DNA from: Vibrio agarilyticus
Lineage (GTDB): Bacteria; Pseudomonadota; Gammaproteobacteria; Enterobacterales; Vibrionaceae
Direction of reading: 5' to 3'
Assembly (NCBI RefSeq): GCF_012641465.1
Contig: NZ_JABAIK010000009.1
Coordinates: 1-64,000, forward strand
DNA: 64,000 nucleotides
Part shown: piece by piece, positions 37,122 to 45,360 of the stretch
Position numbering within the stretch: the first letter of the stretch is position 1
Layout of the letters: each line of letters starts with the position of its first letter
The notes under the pieces: generated by a model
Told to the model about the DNA's origin: nothing
The model's input: the letters and a program-made list of their open reading frames with translations, nothing else
The model's database searches: none
Made by a program: the position numbers and the translations under genes

Positions 37122-38954
37122 ATGCAACACACCCATCAACCCGTCACGCTCAAGCTGGCCCACATTAATGACACACACTCGTATTTCGAGCCATCGTCAC
37201 TACAATTAACGCTTAATCTTCGTGATACGCCTTTTGGTGTGGCCTTGTGCCAGTCACCAACTTCTGAGCCCACTGCGCACATCTCGTTTACCCCTTACGT
37301 AAGTGCTGGTGGTTTTGCCCGTATCGCGACGCGAGTCAAACAGCTGCGTGATGAAGCCAATAGACAAAAACAAGGATTTTTGTTCCTTCACGCAGGAGAT
37401 TGCTTTCAAGGCACGCTCTTTTTTTCGCTTTTTAAGGGCCAAGCCAATGCCGAATTACTGACTCAGCTTGGCATTGATGCCATGGCGGTCGGTAATCATG
37501 AATTGGATATTGGTAATGAGCCCGTGGCACAGTTTGCGGCGGCGGTACCATTTCCATTACTCGCGGGGAACTGGGATTTATCGCAAGAAAGTCGGGCGAA
37601 GCCTTGGCGGTTAAATACCTGTCGTAATGTTTTTTCTTGGGACTCAAACACTCGCAGCGCGCACTACATCACAAAATGGGTTAATGGCGAGCCAGTAGCG
37701 GTGTTTGGCCTATCACTGGATAAAATGGCTGATATCGCAAATCCTGATAGCGATACCCCGTTTGTTGATGCGATAGAAACCGCGAAACGAACGGTGCAAC
37801 GCATTCACGCCGCGGGCATTAACAAGATTATTTTATTAAGCCATCTTGGGTATGATGCCGACATTGCACTGGCAAAGCAGGTCGATGGGATCGGGGTGAT
37901 TGTCGGCGGTCATAGTCACCGGCTGCAAGGGGACTTTTCCGCAATAGGACTCGGCGCAGATGATGATTACGGTTACAAAGTGGGTGCCACTCACATTGTT
38001 CAGGCGGGCTATCATGCGCTGACACTCGGCCACAGCGAGATTGAGTTTGCTGCTGACGGCACGGTGACCCAATTAAAAGGGCGCAACGAGCTGCTCATAG
38101 GGCGACGCATGTTTTTAGACTCTGGGCTCAATAACGATATTGGCGAACAAAATGAGGGAGTGGCGCACTATCAGGCGATTGCCGATAGTTTGGCTGCACA
38201 AGATAATGTGGTCGTGTGTGAAAAGGACGTCAACATTCAGGCCATTTTGCGCGATAAATATTTGCCACAGGTGCGTCATTGGCAGCAAGCGGTGATTGCT
38301 CATGCGACACAACGATTTCGTCACGTTCGATTACCCGATGAGCGAGGCGGTTCCGCTATCGCACCTTTGATTGCGTGCTCTTTTGCTCATGTGCTCAATC
38401 TGCATCATTATGATGTCGCCTTTGCGATACATAACGCAGGTGGCGTGCGCAATTCGATTGAGTCTGGAAAGGTATCCAAAAGTGATATTGCGGGTAAGGT
38501 GCTGCCGTTTGCCGTACCATTGGGGGTTTATGACGTGCAAGGGCAAGACATTGCCGCAACTTTGGAAGGGGCCATCAACAATGCGCTCAATAATGGTGTG
38601 AATGGAACGGGCAGTGGCAGCTTTCCATATACCCATAACTTACGCTACCGCTACTACGTTAATGCGCCATTAGGGAAACGGATACGCGGATTATCCATTT
38701 GCATCAATGGCACGTGGCAGGCTGTCGAGCCACATCAATGGTACCGGGGCGCTTCGTCGGCCTACACCATGAAGGGTAAGGAAGGGTATAGCGCACTGCT
38801 AAATATGCGAGGCGAGGGGCAATTGACATCCCTGACGATGGCCGATTGTTTCATTGAGTACTTGCAGCGCAATCCGACGGCATTATCCGCCCCGATAAGC
38901 GTAGAACAAGGCATACTCTGTTTTCAGGCCGAAGCAGGAGTAGAGCACGCTTAG
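37122..38954 (+). CDS. 5'-nucleotidase-like metallophosphatase
   Basis: 610 residues. The N-terminal metallophosphatase domain has all metal motifs: AHINDTHSYF, HAGDCFQGT, AVGNHELDIG, LLSHLGYDAD and GGHSHRLQ. The C-terminal 5'-nucleotidase domain (about 390-600) has HNAGGVRNSIESG and YSALLNMRGEGQ. Relatives (UshA, CpdB) hydrolyse nucleotides in the periplasm. Unlike them it begins directly with MQHTHQPVTLKLAHINDTH and has no signal peptide, so it seems to be cytosolic or exported another way. Substrate not determined. Confidence 0.9.
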   Translation: MQHTHQPVTLKLAHINDTHSYFEPSSLQLTLNLRDTPFGVALCQSPTSEPTAHISFTPYVSAGGFARIATRVKQLRDEANRQKQGFLFLHAGDCFQGTLFFSLFKGQANAELLTQLGIDAMAVGNHELDIGNEPVAQFAAAVPFPLLAGNWDLSQESRAKPWRLNTCRNVFSWDSNTRSAHYITKWVNGEPVAVFGLSLDKMADIANPDSDTPFVDAIETAKRTVQRIHAAGINKIILLSHLGYDADIALAKQVDGIGVIVGGHSHRLQGDFSAIGLGADDDYGYKVGATHIVQAGYHALTLGHSEIEFAADGTVTQLKGRNELLIGRRMFLDSGLNNDIGEQNEGVAHYQAIADSLAAQDNVVVCEKDVNIQAILRDKYLPQVRHWQQAVIAHATQRFRHVRLPDERGGSAIAPLIACSFAHVLNLHHYDVAFAIHNAGGVRNSIESGKVSKSDIAGKVLPFAVPLGVYDVQGQDIAATLEGAINNALNNGVNGTGSGSFPYTHNLRYRYYVNAPLGKRIRGLSICINGTWQAVEPHQWYRGASSAYTMKGKEGYSALLNMRGEGQLTSLTMADCFIEYLQRNPTALSAPISVEQGILCFQAEAGVEHA

Positions 38955-39048
38955 GGATCTCCATCTCATTTGACGTAATTTGGCTGTCTATTTGATTGGT
39001 ACGTTTTTTGCTCTGTTTTGGTGTCGTTTTGCATTTTTTCAGGAGGAA

Positions 39049-39147
39049 ATGATGTGGCACCAAGATTGGCTAGATCTTGCGGTCGTGGCGGGCTGGGTGA
39101 TTGCTTGGGCGGCTTTGGTTTATTTCTTGCCGCTGGCAGGATTATAG
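39049..39147 (+). CDS. 32-residue single-pass membrane peptide
   Basis: Two adjacent ATGs (39049 and 39052) follow a near-perfect ribosome binding site, AGGAGGA. The product has a short polar start (MMWHQDWLDL) and then one hydrophobic helix, AVVAGWVIAWAALVYFLPLA. I do not recognise it. The strong translation signal and the clean membrane helix support a real small protein. It lies between the metallophosphatase (94 bases away) and the riboswitch of the alx gene; an association with manganese or alkaline stress is only a guess. Confidence 0.6.
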   Translation: MMWHQDWLDLAVVAGWVIAWAALVYFLPLAGL

Positions 39148-39226
39148 GCACAGTTTTCGATTAGCAATTCTAATCGTTACTATCGTGACATGTGATAGTC
39201 TCTCAGCGTCGCTATCGCTACAATGG

Positions 39227-39342
39227 CGGCGTTTGGGGAGTAGTTTACCGACATACCAATCGAGTTTATTTGCCGTCATCCCGTTAGGCATATCCTATCC
39301 GGCAAATAAGAGTGTTTTTGCACTTTAACGAGACCAACGCAT
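39227..39342 (+). ncRNA. yybP-ykoY family riboswitch (manganese), upstream of alx
   Basis: The conserved 5' element GGGGAGTAG (39235-39243) and 3' element AACGAGACC (39327-39335) are both present. GCGTTTGG and CCAACGC at the two ends pair to close the P1 helix. The element stands in the leader of a TerC-family gene, as in E. coli alx, whose leader is a member of this class. Known members sense Mn(II). Confidence 0.82.
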
Positions 39343-39385
39343 TCAACATTCAGCGCACTTCGGCAGTGGGCTGGTTTTATTGTAT

Positions 39386-39428
39386 GCGGAAGGTCTGCCA
39401 TTCTTTGCTGTCCTTCCGCCCTGGAGGA
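39386..39428 (+). promoter_or_regulatory. Leader hairpin and ribosome binding site of alx
   Basis: GCGGAAGG (39386) and CCTTCCGC (39412) form a perfect eight-pair hairpin ending just before the GGAGGA ribosome binding site (39423). This is the likely expression platform of the riboswitch, controlling access to the start. Confidence 0.6.
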
Positions 39429-39433
39429 TAGTT

Positions 39434-40438
39434 ATGTTCCTGCTCAGTTCTCTTACGTCAACATCTGAACTTGCTTTATCGAGTAATACCACGATGTATG
39501 CAAGTTTTGCTCTGCTTACGTTGATTTTGGTTGGTCTCGATATATATCAAACCCGTGGTGGTGCCATTTCGATGCGCAAAGCAATTAGCTGGAGTATTTT
39601 CTGGTTTGTTTTAGCGTTCATTTTTGCGGGTTCTATTTATCTATTTTGGGATTTTTACGCCCCTGCGAGTGATTACACTGCGCAAGACGCGACAGTGGCC
39701 TTTGTGACCGGATACTTGCTTGAAAAATCACTCAGTGTCGATAACTTATTTGTGTTCGCGATTATCTTTGGTCAATACGCGGTGCCTGAACATTTGCGCC
39801 CGCGTGCACTACTTTGGGGTGTTATTGGTGCTTTGGTATTACGCGCGATCATGATTGCTATCGGCGCACAATTATTGGCTCAGTATCACTGGGTACTATA
39901 CCTGTTTGCTGCGTTTTTGATTTGGACGGGCATCAAGCTTGCGAAAGATAGCGATGACGAAGAGGAGAGTGTCAACCCTTATCCAGAGCGTTTGATCCGC
40001 AAGCACTTTAGCTTAACCGATGACTACCGTGGTAACGCGATTTTAATCAAAGAAGCGGGTAAATGGATGGCAACACCGATGTTGATTGTAATTGGTGTGA
40101 TTGCGGTGATGGATGTGATGTTTGCGCTAGACTCGATTCCTGCGATCTTTGCGGTCACTCAAGAGCCATTCTTAGTGCTAGCTGCCAACGTATTTGCACT
40201 ATTGGGCTTACGTTCACTTTATTTTGTGCTTCAAGCTATGATGGATAAGTTTGTTTACTTAAAACCCGCTTTATCCGTCATCATGATTTTCATCGGTATT
40301 AAGATGCTGCTTGTCGGCAGTGAGTATGCGATCCCAACCGTAGCGTCGTTGAGTTTCTTGCTGTTTGTGATGACGACAGCAGTGATAGCCTCCCTAGTGA
40401 GCAATCGTCGTAAGGCTCGTATACAGATAGCCGAATAA
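39434..40438 (+). CDS. alx: TerC-family membrane protein (Alx-like), probable manganese exporter
   Basis: 334 residues from the ATG at 39434, after GGAGGA. There are about eight or nine membrane helices and the two family motifs GYLLEKSLSVDNLFVFAIIF and DVMFALDSIPAIFAVTQEP, each with the conserved acidic residue. E. coli Alx is induced by high pH and manganese and lowers cellular Mn(II). The riboswitch just upstream supports the same role. A strong terminator follows; the gene is monocistronic or cotranscribed with the short upstream peptide. Confidence 0.92.
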   Translation: MFLLSSLTSTSELALSSNTTMYASFALLTLILVGLDIYQTRGGAISMRKAISWSIFWFVLAFIFAGSIYLFWDFYAPASDYTAQDATVAFVTGYLLEKSLSVDNLFVFAIIFGQYAVPEHLRPRALLWGVIGALVLRAIMIAIGAQLLAQYHWVLYLFAAFLIWTGIKLAKDSDDEEESVNPYPERLIRKHFSLTDDYRGNAILIKEAGKWMATPMLIVIGVIAVMDVMFALDSIPAIFAVTQEPFLVLAANVFALLGLRSLYFVLQAMMDKFVYLKPALSVIMIFIGIKMLLVGSEYAIPTVASLSFLLFVMTTAVIASLVSNRRKARIQIAE

Positions 40439-40478
40439 CTATATGATTGATGAGCGACTCAGTTCGCTCTGATCATTT

Positions 40479-40515
40479 GAAAAGGTGAGGTTGACCACAA
40501 TCCTCACCTTTTTTA
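40479..40515 (+). terminator. Terminator of alx
   Basis: The stem AAAGGTGAGG / CCTCACCTTT, loop about ten bases, followed by TTTTTT. Confidence 0.9.
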
Positions 40516-40806
40516 TTGTCGAAAAATTGTTAATGCCACCCTTGCTTCAATCTCTTTGCTGCTTAAATATGCATCAGTGGTTAGCTTGCCTTTAGCCCAG
40601 TGGCCAAGCTTTGAGCTCTGCATTTTGGCGTCATTGTTGTATAGATATGCATCTGAGTTGCTCGAATTTTCAAGCGCAGTTGTTATGAGAGTGTTTGATT
40701 AGATTTTCTAATGTGAAATGCCAGAATTTGTCACTGTTGATTTGTCGAATGATCGCCGAAAATTTCATCATAACGTAATGAATTATCTTGGGTAAGCGAG
40801 GTTACT
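40516..40806 (+). other. Intergenic DNA upstream of the DUF1127-like gene
   Basis: Together with the terminator this makes a 368-base gap. No gene, repeat or RNA was recognised; it should contain the promoter of the small downstream gene. GAGG before the ATG at 40807 is the ribosome binding site. Confidence 0.5.
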
Positions 40807-40998
40807 ATGGCTCAAACAATGCATCTTGATTCCTTGGCAATGACGAGCCAAGAACCTAAAAAATCCTATGCCGTCAATATTAAAGGATTGGTCGTTCATA
40901 TTCTTGATATCTTGTTTACTGAAGCGCCTTCGGTGCCGCGTCATTACAGCGATAATCTTTCCTCGCACATGCAACGTGATATTGGGTTAATGCGATAA
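40807..40998 (+). CDS. Small DUF1127-like protein, 63 residues
   Basis: The C terminus HMQRDIGLMR resembles the arginine-rich R.L..DIGL end of DUF1127 proteins, which in other proteobacteria act in RNA turnover and phosphate or carbon metabolism. The rest (VNIKGLVVHILDILFTEAPSVPRHY) fits loosely. A clear terminator follows 12 bases after the stop, supporting a real gene. Function unknown here; the family call is tentative. Confidence 0.65.
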   Translation: MAQTMHLDSLAMTSQEPKKSYAVNIKGLVVHILDILFTEAPSVPRHYSDNLSSHMQRDIGLMR

Positions 40999-41010
40999 TC
41001 CATTGCAATA

Positions 41011-41052
41011 AAAAACGCCAGCTTCTCTATTAACAGAAAAGCTGGCGTTTTT
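41011..41052 (+). terminator. Terminator of the DUF1127-like gene
   Basis: The stem AAAAACGCCAGCTT / AAGCTGGCGTTTTT is perfect. Its last T residues merge into the ERIC-like element that begins at 41052. Confidence 0.92.
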
Positions 41053-41183
41053 ATACCCATTCTACTTGAAGCTACGGTTGTTGGCTGACCCTCACAAACC
41101 TCATCACAGAGTTCATCTATGTTCACGAAGTGCTCCGAGGCTTTGCTTGCCGCTTACCTGCAACTCCAAGTGCTTTGGGTATA
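41052..41183. repeat. ERIC-like element between the DUF1127-like and yjdM genes
   Basis: About 132 bp from TATACCCATTCTACTTGAAG to CCAAGTGCTTTGGGTATA, with the same central parts as the copy at 32122. Confidence 0.88.
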
Positions 41184-41256
41184 TTGATGTTCATTTTTTA
41201 ACGATACTCAAGCGACTTGAAGAGACAAATTCAGTGCTTGAGGCTCTCGAAAATGA

Positions 41257-41814
41257 TTATTTTTTACGGCAGTACTCGGCAATCACATACATAGATTGGC
41301 CGCCGTTTGCTTTACCTGAAATCAGTTTTGGATCATCACTCAAGCTAATACCACGGATGACGGTGCCTTGTTTGATAACTTGGTTCGTGCCTTTAACTGG
41401 AAGATCTTTAATTACGGTAACATCATCGCCTTTTTTCAGCTCAGTACCATTGCAGTCAACGGTTTTGTCATCCGCAGACATGCCTTTCATCGCCCAGTTC
41501 ATTAGCTCTTCGTCCATGTACATCATATCGAGCGCGTCTTGAGCCCAGCTTTCTGAGTTGAGACGAGTCAGTTGACGCCATGCAGTAACTTGTACAGCAG
41601 GAACTTGGCTCCACATGCTATCGTTCAGGCAACGCCAGTGGTTGATGTCTTTTGGATCGTCAATTTCACTCAAGCACTTATCACAAACCATGATAGCGGT
41701 ATCCACCGTAACATGATCATGCGGTGGCACGGCATACGCCGTCAACGGCTGTTCTGCTGCGCAAAGCTCGCATTTTGATTCACAACGTGCCAACAAAGTA
41801 GCTTCAATAGACAT
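41257..41814 (-). CDS. yjdM: PhnA/YjdM-family zinc-ribbon protein
   Basis: 185 residues. The N terminus has two CxxC pairs (CESKCELC and VCDKC) that form a zinc ribbon. The C-terminal PhnA domain reads VDCNGTELKKGDDVTVIKDLPVKGTNQVIKQGTVIRGISL, close to E. coli YjdM (formerly PhnA). Despite the old name these proteins are not phosphonoacetate hydrolases; the function is unknown. The middle segment (about 50-115) is longer than in E. coli YjdM. Monocistronic on the minus strand. Confidence 0.85.
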   Translation of the reverse strand: MSIEATLLARCESKCELCAAEQPLTAYAVPPHDHVTVDTAIMVCDKCLSEIDDPKDINHWRCLNDSMWSQVPAVQVTAWRQLTRLNSESWAQDALDMMYMDEELMNWAMKGMSADDKTVDCNGTELKKGDDVTVIKDLPVKGTNQVIKQGTVIRGISLSDDPKLISGKANGGQSMYVIAEYCRKK

Positions 41815-41913
41815 AAGGACTCACCTTTTTGAATTTTAATCGCGGTATTATCCACGTATACCCGACAAATGAAAGCGAATTCATGAGTTAAAACTGAGAT
41901 TTCACCTGTTGTG

Positions 41914-42720
41914 CTATCGCGGTTTTTTGCACTCTGGTGCACTCGGAAATAGCCCATATTTTGGTAGCTGTTGTACTTGCCCGCGCAATGCATTAATGCG
42001 TGTTGAGTGCGATGGATGAGTGGTAAGAAATTCAGGCGGTTGCGCGCCGCCCGAGGCTTTTGCCATGTTTTGCCATAATGCGACGCTCTCGCGCGGATCA
42101 AACCCAGCATCAGACATATATCGCAATCCGAGAGTATCGGCTTCGCTTTCGTGGGTTCGGCCATAAGGTAAGATAAAACCATACTGAAAGCCCAGCCCTA
42201 AGCCGGCCATAATCCTCGATGAGTGTTCGGCGTAATCACTGGCTCCCAAAGCAGCATCAGCCACTACCATACTAAAGCCAGCAATTTGATTGTGAGAAAG
42301 TCGTTCATTGCTGTGGTTAGCAAGTACATGCGCAATTTCATGGCCGATGACAGTCGCAAGTTGATGCTGATTTTCGGCCACATCGAGTAAACCAGTAAAA
42401 ACGCCAATTTTGCCGCCGGGCAGCGCAAATGCGTTCACTTGGTCACTTTCAAATACCACAACCTCCCATTCTTCAAAGTCAGGCTGTGGTGGAATTGTTT
42501 TGAGGATAGCGTTTGTTACACACTGAACATAGCGGTTGGTAGCAGCATCATTACTGATGGGGATCTCTTTTTTCATCTGTTCAAACGACTGTGCGCCAAG
42601 TTGTGTCATCTGTTGACCTGACAGCATGGTAATTTGATTGCGGCCCGTAGGGGATTGAGCGCATGCGGCAATGAGTAGGCTCGCTGCGATCAATGGCAGC
42701 CGTTTTGGCAATTTCATCAA
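41914..42720 (-). CDS. M48-family metalloprotease lipoprotein, LoiP-like
   Basis: 268 residues. A lipobox (LLIAAC, Cys20) anchors it to a membrane. The zinc site is His127-Glu-Ile-Ala-His131 (VIGHEIAHV), with the third ligand in HESEADTLGLRYM. The PGGKIGVFTGLL segment before the active site is typical of the LoiP/YcaL/BepA group of periplasmic proteases that watch over outer-membrane proteins. The C-terminal end is short, without the TPR repeats of BepA, which favours a LoiP-like protein. Confidence 0.9.
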   Translation of the reverse strand: MMKLPKRLPLIAASLLIAACAQSPTGRNQITMLSGQQMTQLGAQSFEQMKKEIPISNDAATNRYVQCVTNAILKTIPPQPDFEEWEVVVFESDQVNAFALPGGKIGVFTGLLDVAENQHQLATVIGHEIAHVLANHSNERLSHNQIAGFSMVVADAALGASDYAEHSSRIMAGLGLGFQYGFILPYGRTHESEADTLGLRYMSDAGFDPRESVALWQNMAKASGGAQPPEFLTTHPSHSTRINALRGQVQQLPKYGLFPSAPECKKPR

Positions 42721-42752
42721 AGGGCTTTCCTTAGCAAAAAAATATTTCGTTA

Positions 42753-42802
42753 TTATATACTCAAGTCACTTAGGTATATACCTAAGTGACTTGAGTATAT
42801 AA
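42753..42802. repeat. Perfect 50-bp palindrome made of two repeat ends
   Basis: Two 25-base arms, exactly complementary with no loop and centred between 42777 and 42778. Each arm contains ATACTCAAGTCACTTAGGTAT-like sequence, that is the end of the 268-bp element family. It lies between the divergent protease and thioesterase genes and may also serve as a terminator or cruciform. Confidence 0.92.
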
Positions 42803-42832
42803 TTCGGCAACGCATTTTAAAGAGAATCGTAT

Positions 42833-43291
42833 ATGTCGATTTGGAAACGACCCATCAGTTTGGACATCCTCAATAGCACCTCAAAAAATACCTTGATGGA
42901 GCATTTGCATATTGTTTACACCGATATTTCTGATACAAGCATTAGCGCATCGATGCCTGTTTGCGCAATGACTCATCAACCACTGGGTATGCTGCATGGC
43001 GGTGCATCGGCGGCGCTTGCCGAAACCTTAGGGTCTCTAGCGGCCAATTTTGCGGTTGAGGCTCCCAGTTATTGTGTCGGATTGGAAATTAACGCCAATC
43101 ACATTCGACCGATGCGCAAAGGCGAAGTGATAGGGACCGCAAGCCCGATTCACATTGGCAGCCGCACTCAGGTATGGCAAATTGAGATCACTGATACTCA
43201 AAAGCGCCTTGTCTGCACCAGTCGCATTACGATGGCCGTTATGCGTCCCACCACCAATGAACTGCAAGAAGTCCAGTCCAATGATTATTGA
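42833..43291 (+). CDS. Hotdog-fold thioesterase, MenI/YdiI-like
   Basis: 152 residues. The hotdog core GMLHGGASAALAETLGSLAAN includes the catalytic Glu, and the NANHIRPMRKGEVIGTASPIHIG strand follows. It resembles YdiI/MenI (1,4-dihydroxy-2-naphthoyl-CoA hydrolase) and EntH. The exact acyl-CoA substrate cannot be told from sequence. The stop overlaps the start of the next small gene, so the two are coupled. Confidence 0.85.
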   Translation: MSIWKRPISLDILNSTSKNTLMEHLHIVYTDISDTSISASMPVCAMTHQPLGMLHGGASAALAETLGSLAANFAVEAPSYCVGLEINANHIRPMRKGEVIGTASPIHIGSRTQVWQIEITDTQKRLVCTSRITMAVMRPTTNELQEVQSNDY

Positions 43292-43517
43292 ATTTTCGCA
43301 AGGTAAAATCATAGCGACGGTTCATGAAGTGGTGGTGCGGTTTAGTGCGTTACCTGCAGTGAATTTAAGCGCCCATACCGATGCGCTAACCCTTATGGCG
43401 CGAGGGGCAAACGTCGTTATTGCCAATGGAGCGGAGTGCAAATGGTCAATTAAGCTTGATGATGAAGCCCAACTTTTGGCACTGGCTGATCATCTTGGTA
43501 TTGCCATCACAAAGTAA
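43281..43517 (+). CDS. Small protein coupled to the thioesterase, possibly DUF3389
   Basis: 78 residues from the ATG at 43281, which lies 11 bases inside the end of the thioesterase gene. The sequence MIIEFSQGKIIATVHEVVVRFSALP... is an alternating beta-rich small domain without signals. I recall a Vibrio family of this size (DUF3389) next to such thioesterases, but this is from memory and uncertain. Function unknown. Confidence 0.65.
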   Translation: MIIEFSQGKIIATVHEVVVRFSALPAVNLSAHTDALTLMARGANVVIANGAECKWSIKLDDEAQLLALADHLGIAITK

Positions 43518-43561
43518 TCGAGACTTTTTATCGCGCAACATAAGGAAACGTATTAAGATTT

Positions 43562-43589
43562 TATACCCACCTCACTTGAAGTTGTTGCA
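43562..43589. repeat. Solitary left end of an ERIC-like element
   Basis: TATACCCACCTCACTTGAAG and a few further bases match the left end of the ERIC-like copies; the rest is missing. It lies in the leader of the SgrR-like gene. Confidence 0.55.
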
Positions 43590-43608
43590 AGGTTAAATCG
43601 CTAAATCT

Positions 43609-45321
43609 ATGAGTAGCCCCCGTTTACGCGTTCAATTTGAAACTTTATTTCAGCATTTTAATGGCCAAAATTCTGCCGTTCAGCTTGATGATATTACTGA
43701 AATACTCTTCTGCACGCGACGTAACGCTCGGATTGTGCTTAATAAATTGGAAGAAGAGGGATGGATTGAGTGGATTCCAGCTGCTGGGCGCGGTAAGCAG
43801 TCACAGCTCAATTTCAAACGCAGCAAAGGCGATGTTAGCGAAAATCTGGCACGGCGTTATTTAGAAGAGGGTAAATTTGGAAAGGCTCTCGCGGTATTAG
43901 ATAGCGATCCTGCCAAGTTGACTCAAGTGATCCAAGGCTATCTTGGCCTGCAGCACCAACAAGGTGAGCAGGTGATCCGTCTACCTTATTACCGACCGAT
44001 GCTGGCGTTAAACCCACAGCAACCCATGCGCCGCTCAGAAATTCATATTTCACAGCAAATTTTTAGTGGGTTGACCAAATTGGATGAACATGAGCAGGTT
44101 CAACCTGATTTGGCGCACACATGGGAAGCGCTATCGCCAACCCATTGGCGGTTTTATTTACGACCGGGAGTACGGTTCCATAATGGTGAACTGTTAACAA
44201 CCGAGTGTGTAATAGAAAGCCTCAATCATCTGAAATCGTTTAACTTATTTGCGCATCTCAAACGCGTGTTTTCACCGACCGCTTGGGTGATTGATATTGA
44301 GCTTTTTCGTCCCGATTGTTTTTTACCGCTCGCGCTGACAGAGTCTGCGGCAAAAATAGTGCTTCCACAACGCCTTCGCGCTGAGCACTACGACAGTCAT
44401 CCCATAGGGACAGGCCCTTATGCGGTTGAAAGCAACGATGACAAACGGCTAATCCTCAGAGCATTTGATGGCTATTTTGGGTTTCGCCCGTTAGTGGATC
44501 AGGTGGAAGTGTGGTTTATCGATGATGCCTACTCATGGGTGGTGTATCCAAGCGTGTCTAAGCCGATGTTGACCAAAGCGCCGCCTTCCGATCGTGTTGA
44601 CCTCGATCCGGGTTGTACGTTTTTGCTACTCAATAAACGTACGGGCATTGCAAAAGATCCCCGCTGGGCCGAGTTTTTGGCTCAGACTATCAATGGGTTT
44701 CAACTCTTTCATCATTTGCCACAAGATACGGTGATGGATCTGGGGTTGTTACAAGCATTTGGCATCAAGCCGGGTTGGATAGATTTGATGCCAGAACCGA
44801 TTAACCAAGTGCCTGTTGCAAAAGGACCACTGCGAGTTGCTTATCAGGCCAAACACCCGATTTTCCCCGTCATTGCTGAGGCAATAACCTTGATTTTGCG
44901 TCAATATGGCATTGAAGTGGAACTTGAAAGCTACGATACAACGTTACCAGAGCCGAGAAATATTGATATTTGGATTAAGGCGATGGGAATTTCCACCAAG
45001 CGTGACGATGCATTAGCAGGCTGGCTTTTGGATTACAGCGGCATCGAACTTATGGGCAGTGATGATGAATTTCAGCGCTGGAGTCAGTTGGTGGATGATT
45101 GGCGCGCAAAACGACTTAGCGAATTTCCTGCGCGGGAAATCGGTCGCCAATTGGTGCATAGCCGGCAAGTGGTACCCATGTTTCACTGCTGGTTAGGGGT
45201 GAATCAAGATCAAAGCGGCGCGCTGCAAAATGCTAAATGCAATGCGCTAGGGTGGTTTGATTTTAGTCAGGTTTGGGTCAAGCCACAGATCAACCTTGAC
45301 TCGACAAATGAGAAAAACTGA
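43609..45321 (+). CDS. SgrR-family transcriptional regulator
   Basis: 570 residues. The N-terminal SgrR winged helix (about 1-110; TEILFCTRRNARIVLNKLEEEGWIEW) is fused to a solute-binding-protein-like (SBP family 5) domain that usually binds a sugar phosphate or peptide (PYYRPMLALNPQQPMRRSEIHISQQIFSGLTKLDE, GTGPYAVESND). E. coli SgrR activates the small RNA SgrS in glucose-phosphate stress; no SgrS-like RNA was seen next to this gene. Targets are therefore unknown. Confidence 0.88.
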   Translation: MSSPRLRVQFETLFQHFNGQNSAVQLDDITEILFCTRRNARIVLNKLEEEGWIEWIPAAGRGKQSQLNFKRSKGDVSENLARRYLEEGKFGKALAVLDSDPAKLTQVIQGYLGLQHQQGEQVIRLPYYRPMLALNPQQPMRRSEIHISQQIFSGLTKLDEHEQVQPDLAHTWEALSPTHWRFYLRPGVRFHNGELLTTECVIESLNHLKSFNLFAHLKRVFSPTAWVIDIELFRPDCFLPLALTESAAKIVLPQRLRAEHYDSHPIGTGPYAVESNDDKRLILRAFDGYFGFRPLVDQVEVWFIDDAYSWVVYPSVSKPMLTKAPPSDRVDLDPGCTFLLLNKRTGIAKDPRWAEFLAQTINGFQLFHHLPQDTVMDLGLLQAFGIKPGWIDLMPEPINQVPVAKGPLRVAYQAKHPIFPVIAEAITLILRQYGIEVELESYDTTLPEPRNIDIWIKAMGISTKRDDALAGWLLDYSGIELMGSDDEFQRWSQLVDDWRAKRLSEFPAREIGRQLVHSRQVVPMFHCWLGVNQDQSGALQNAKCNALGWFDFSQVWVKPQINLDSTNEKN

Positions 45322-45360
45322 CTTTGAATAACATTATGGAAGATAACAATAAGTCACATT

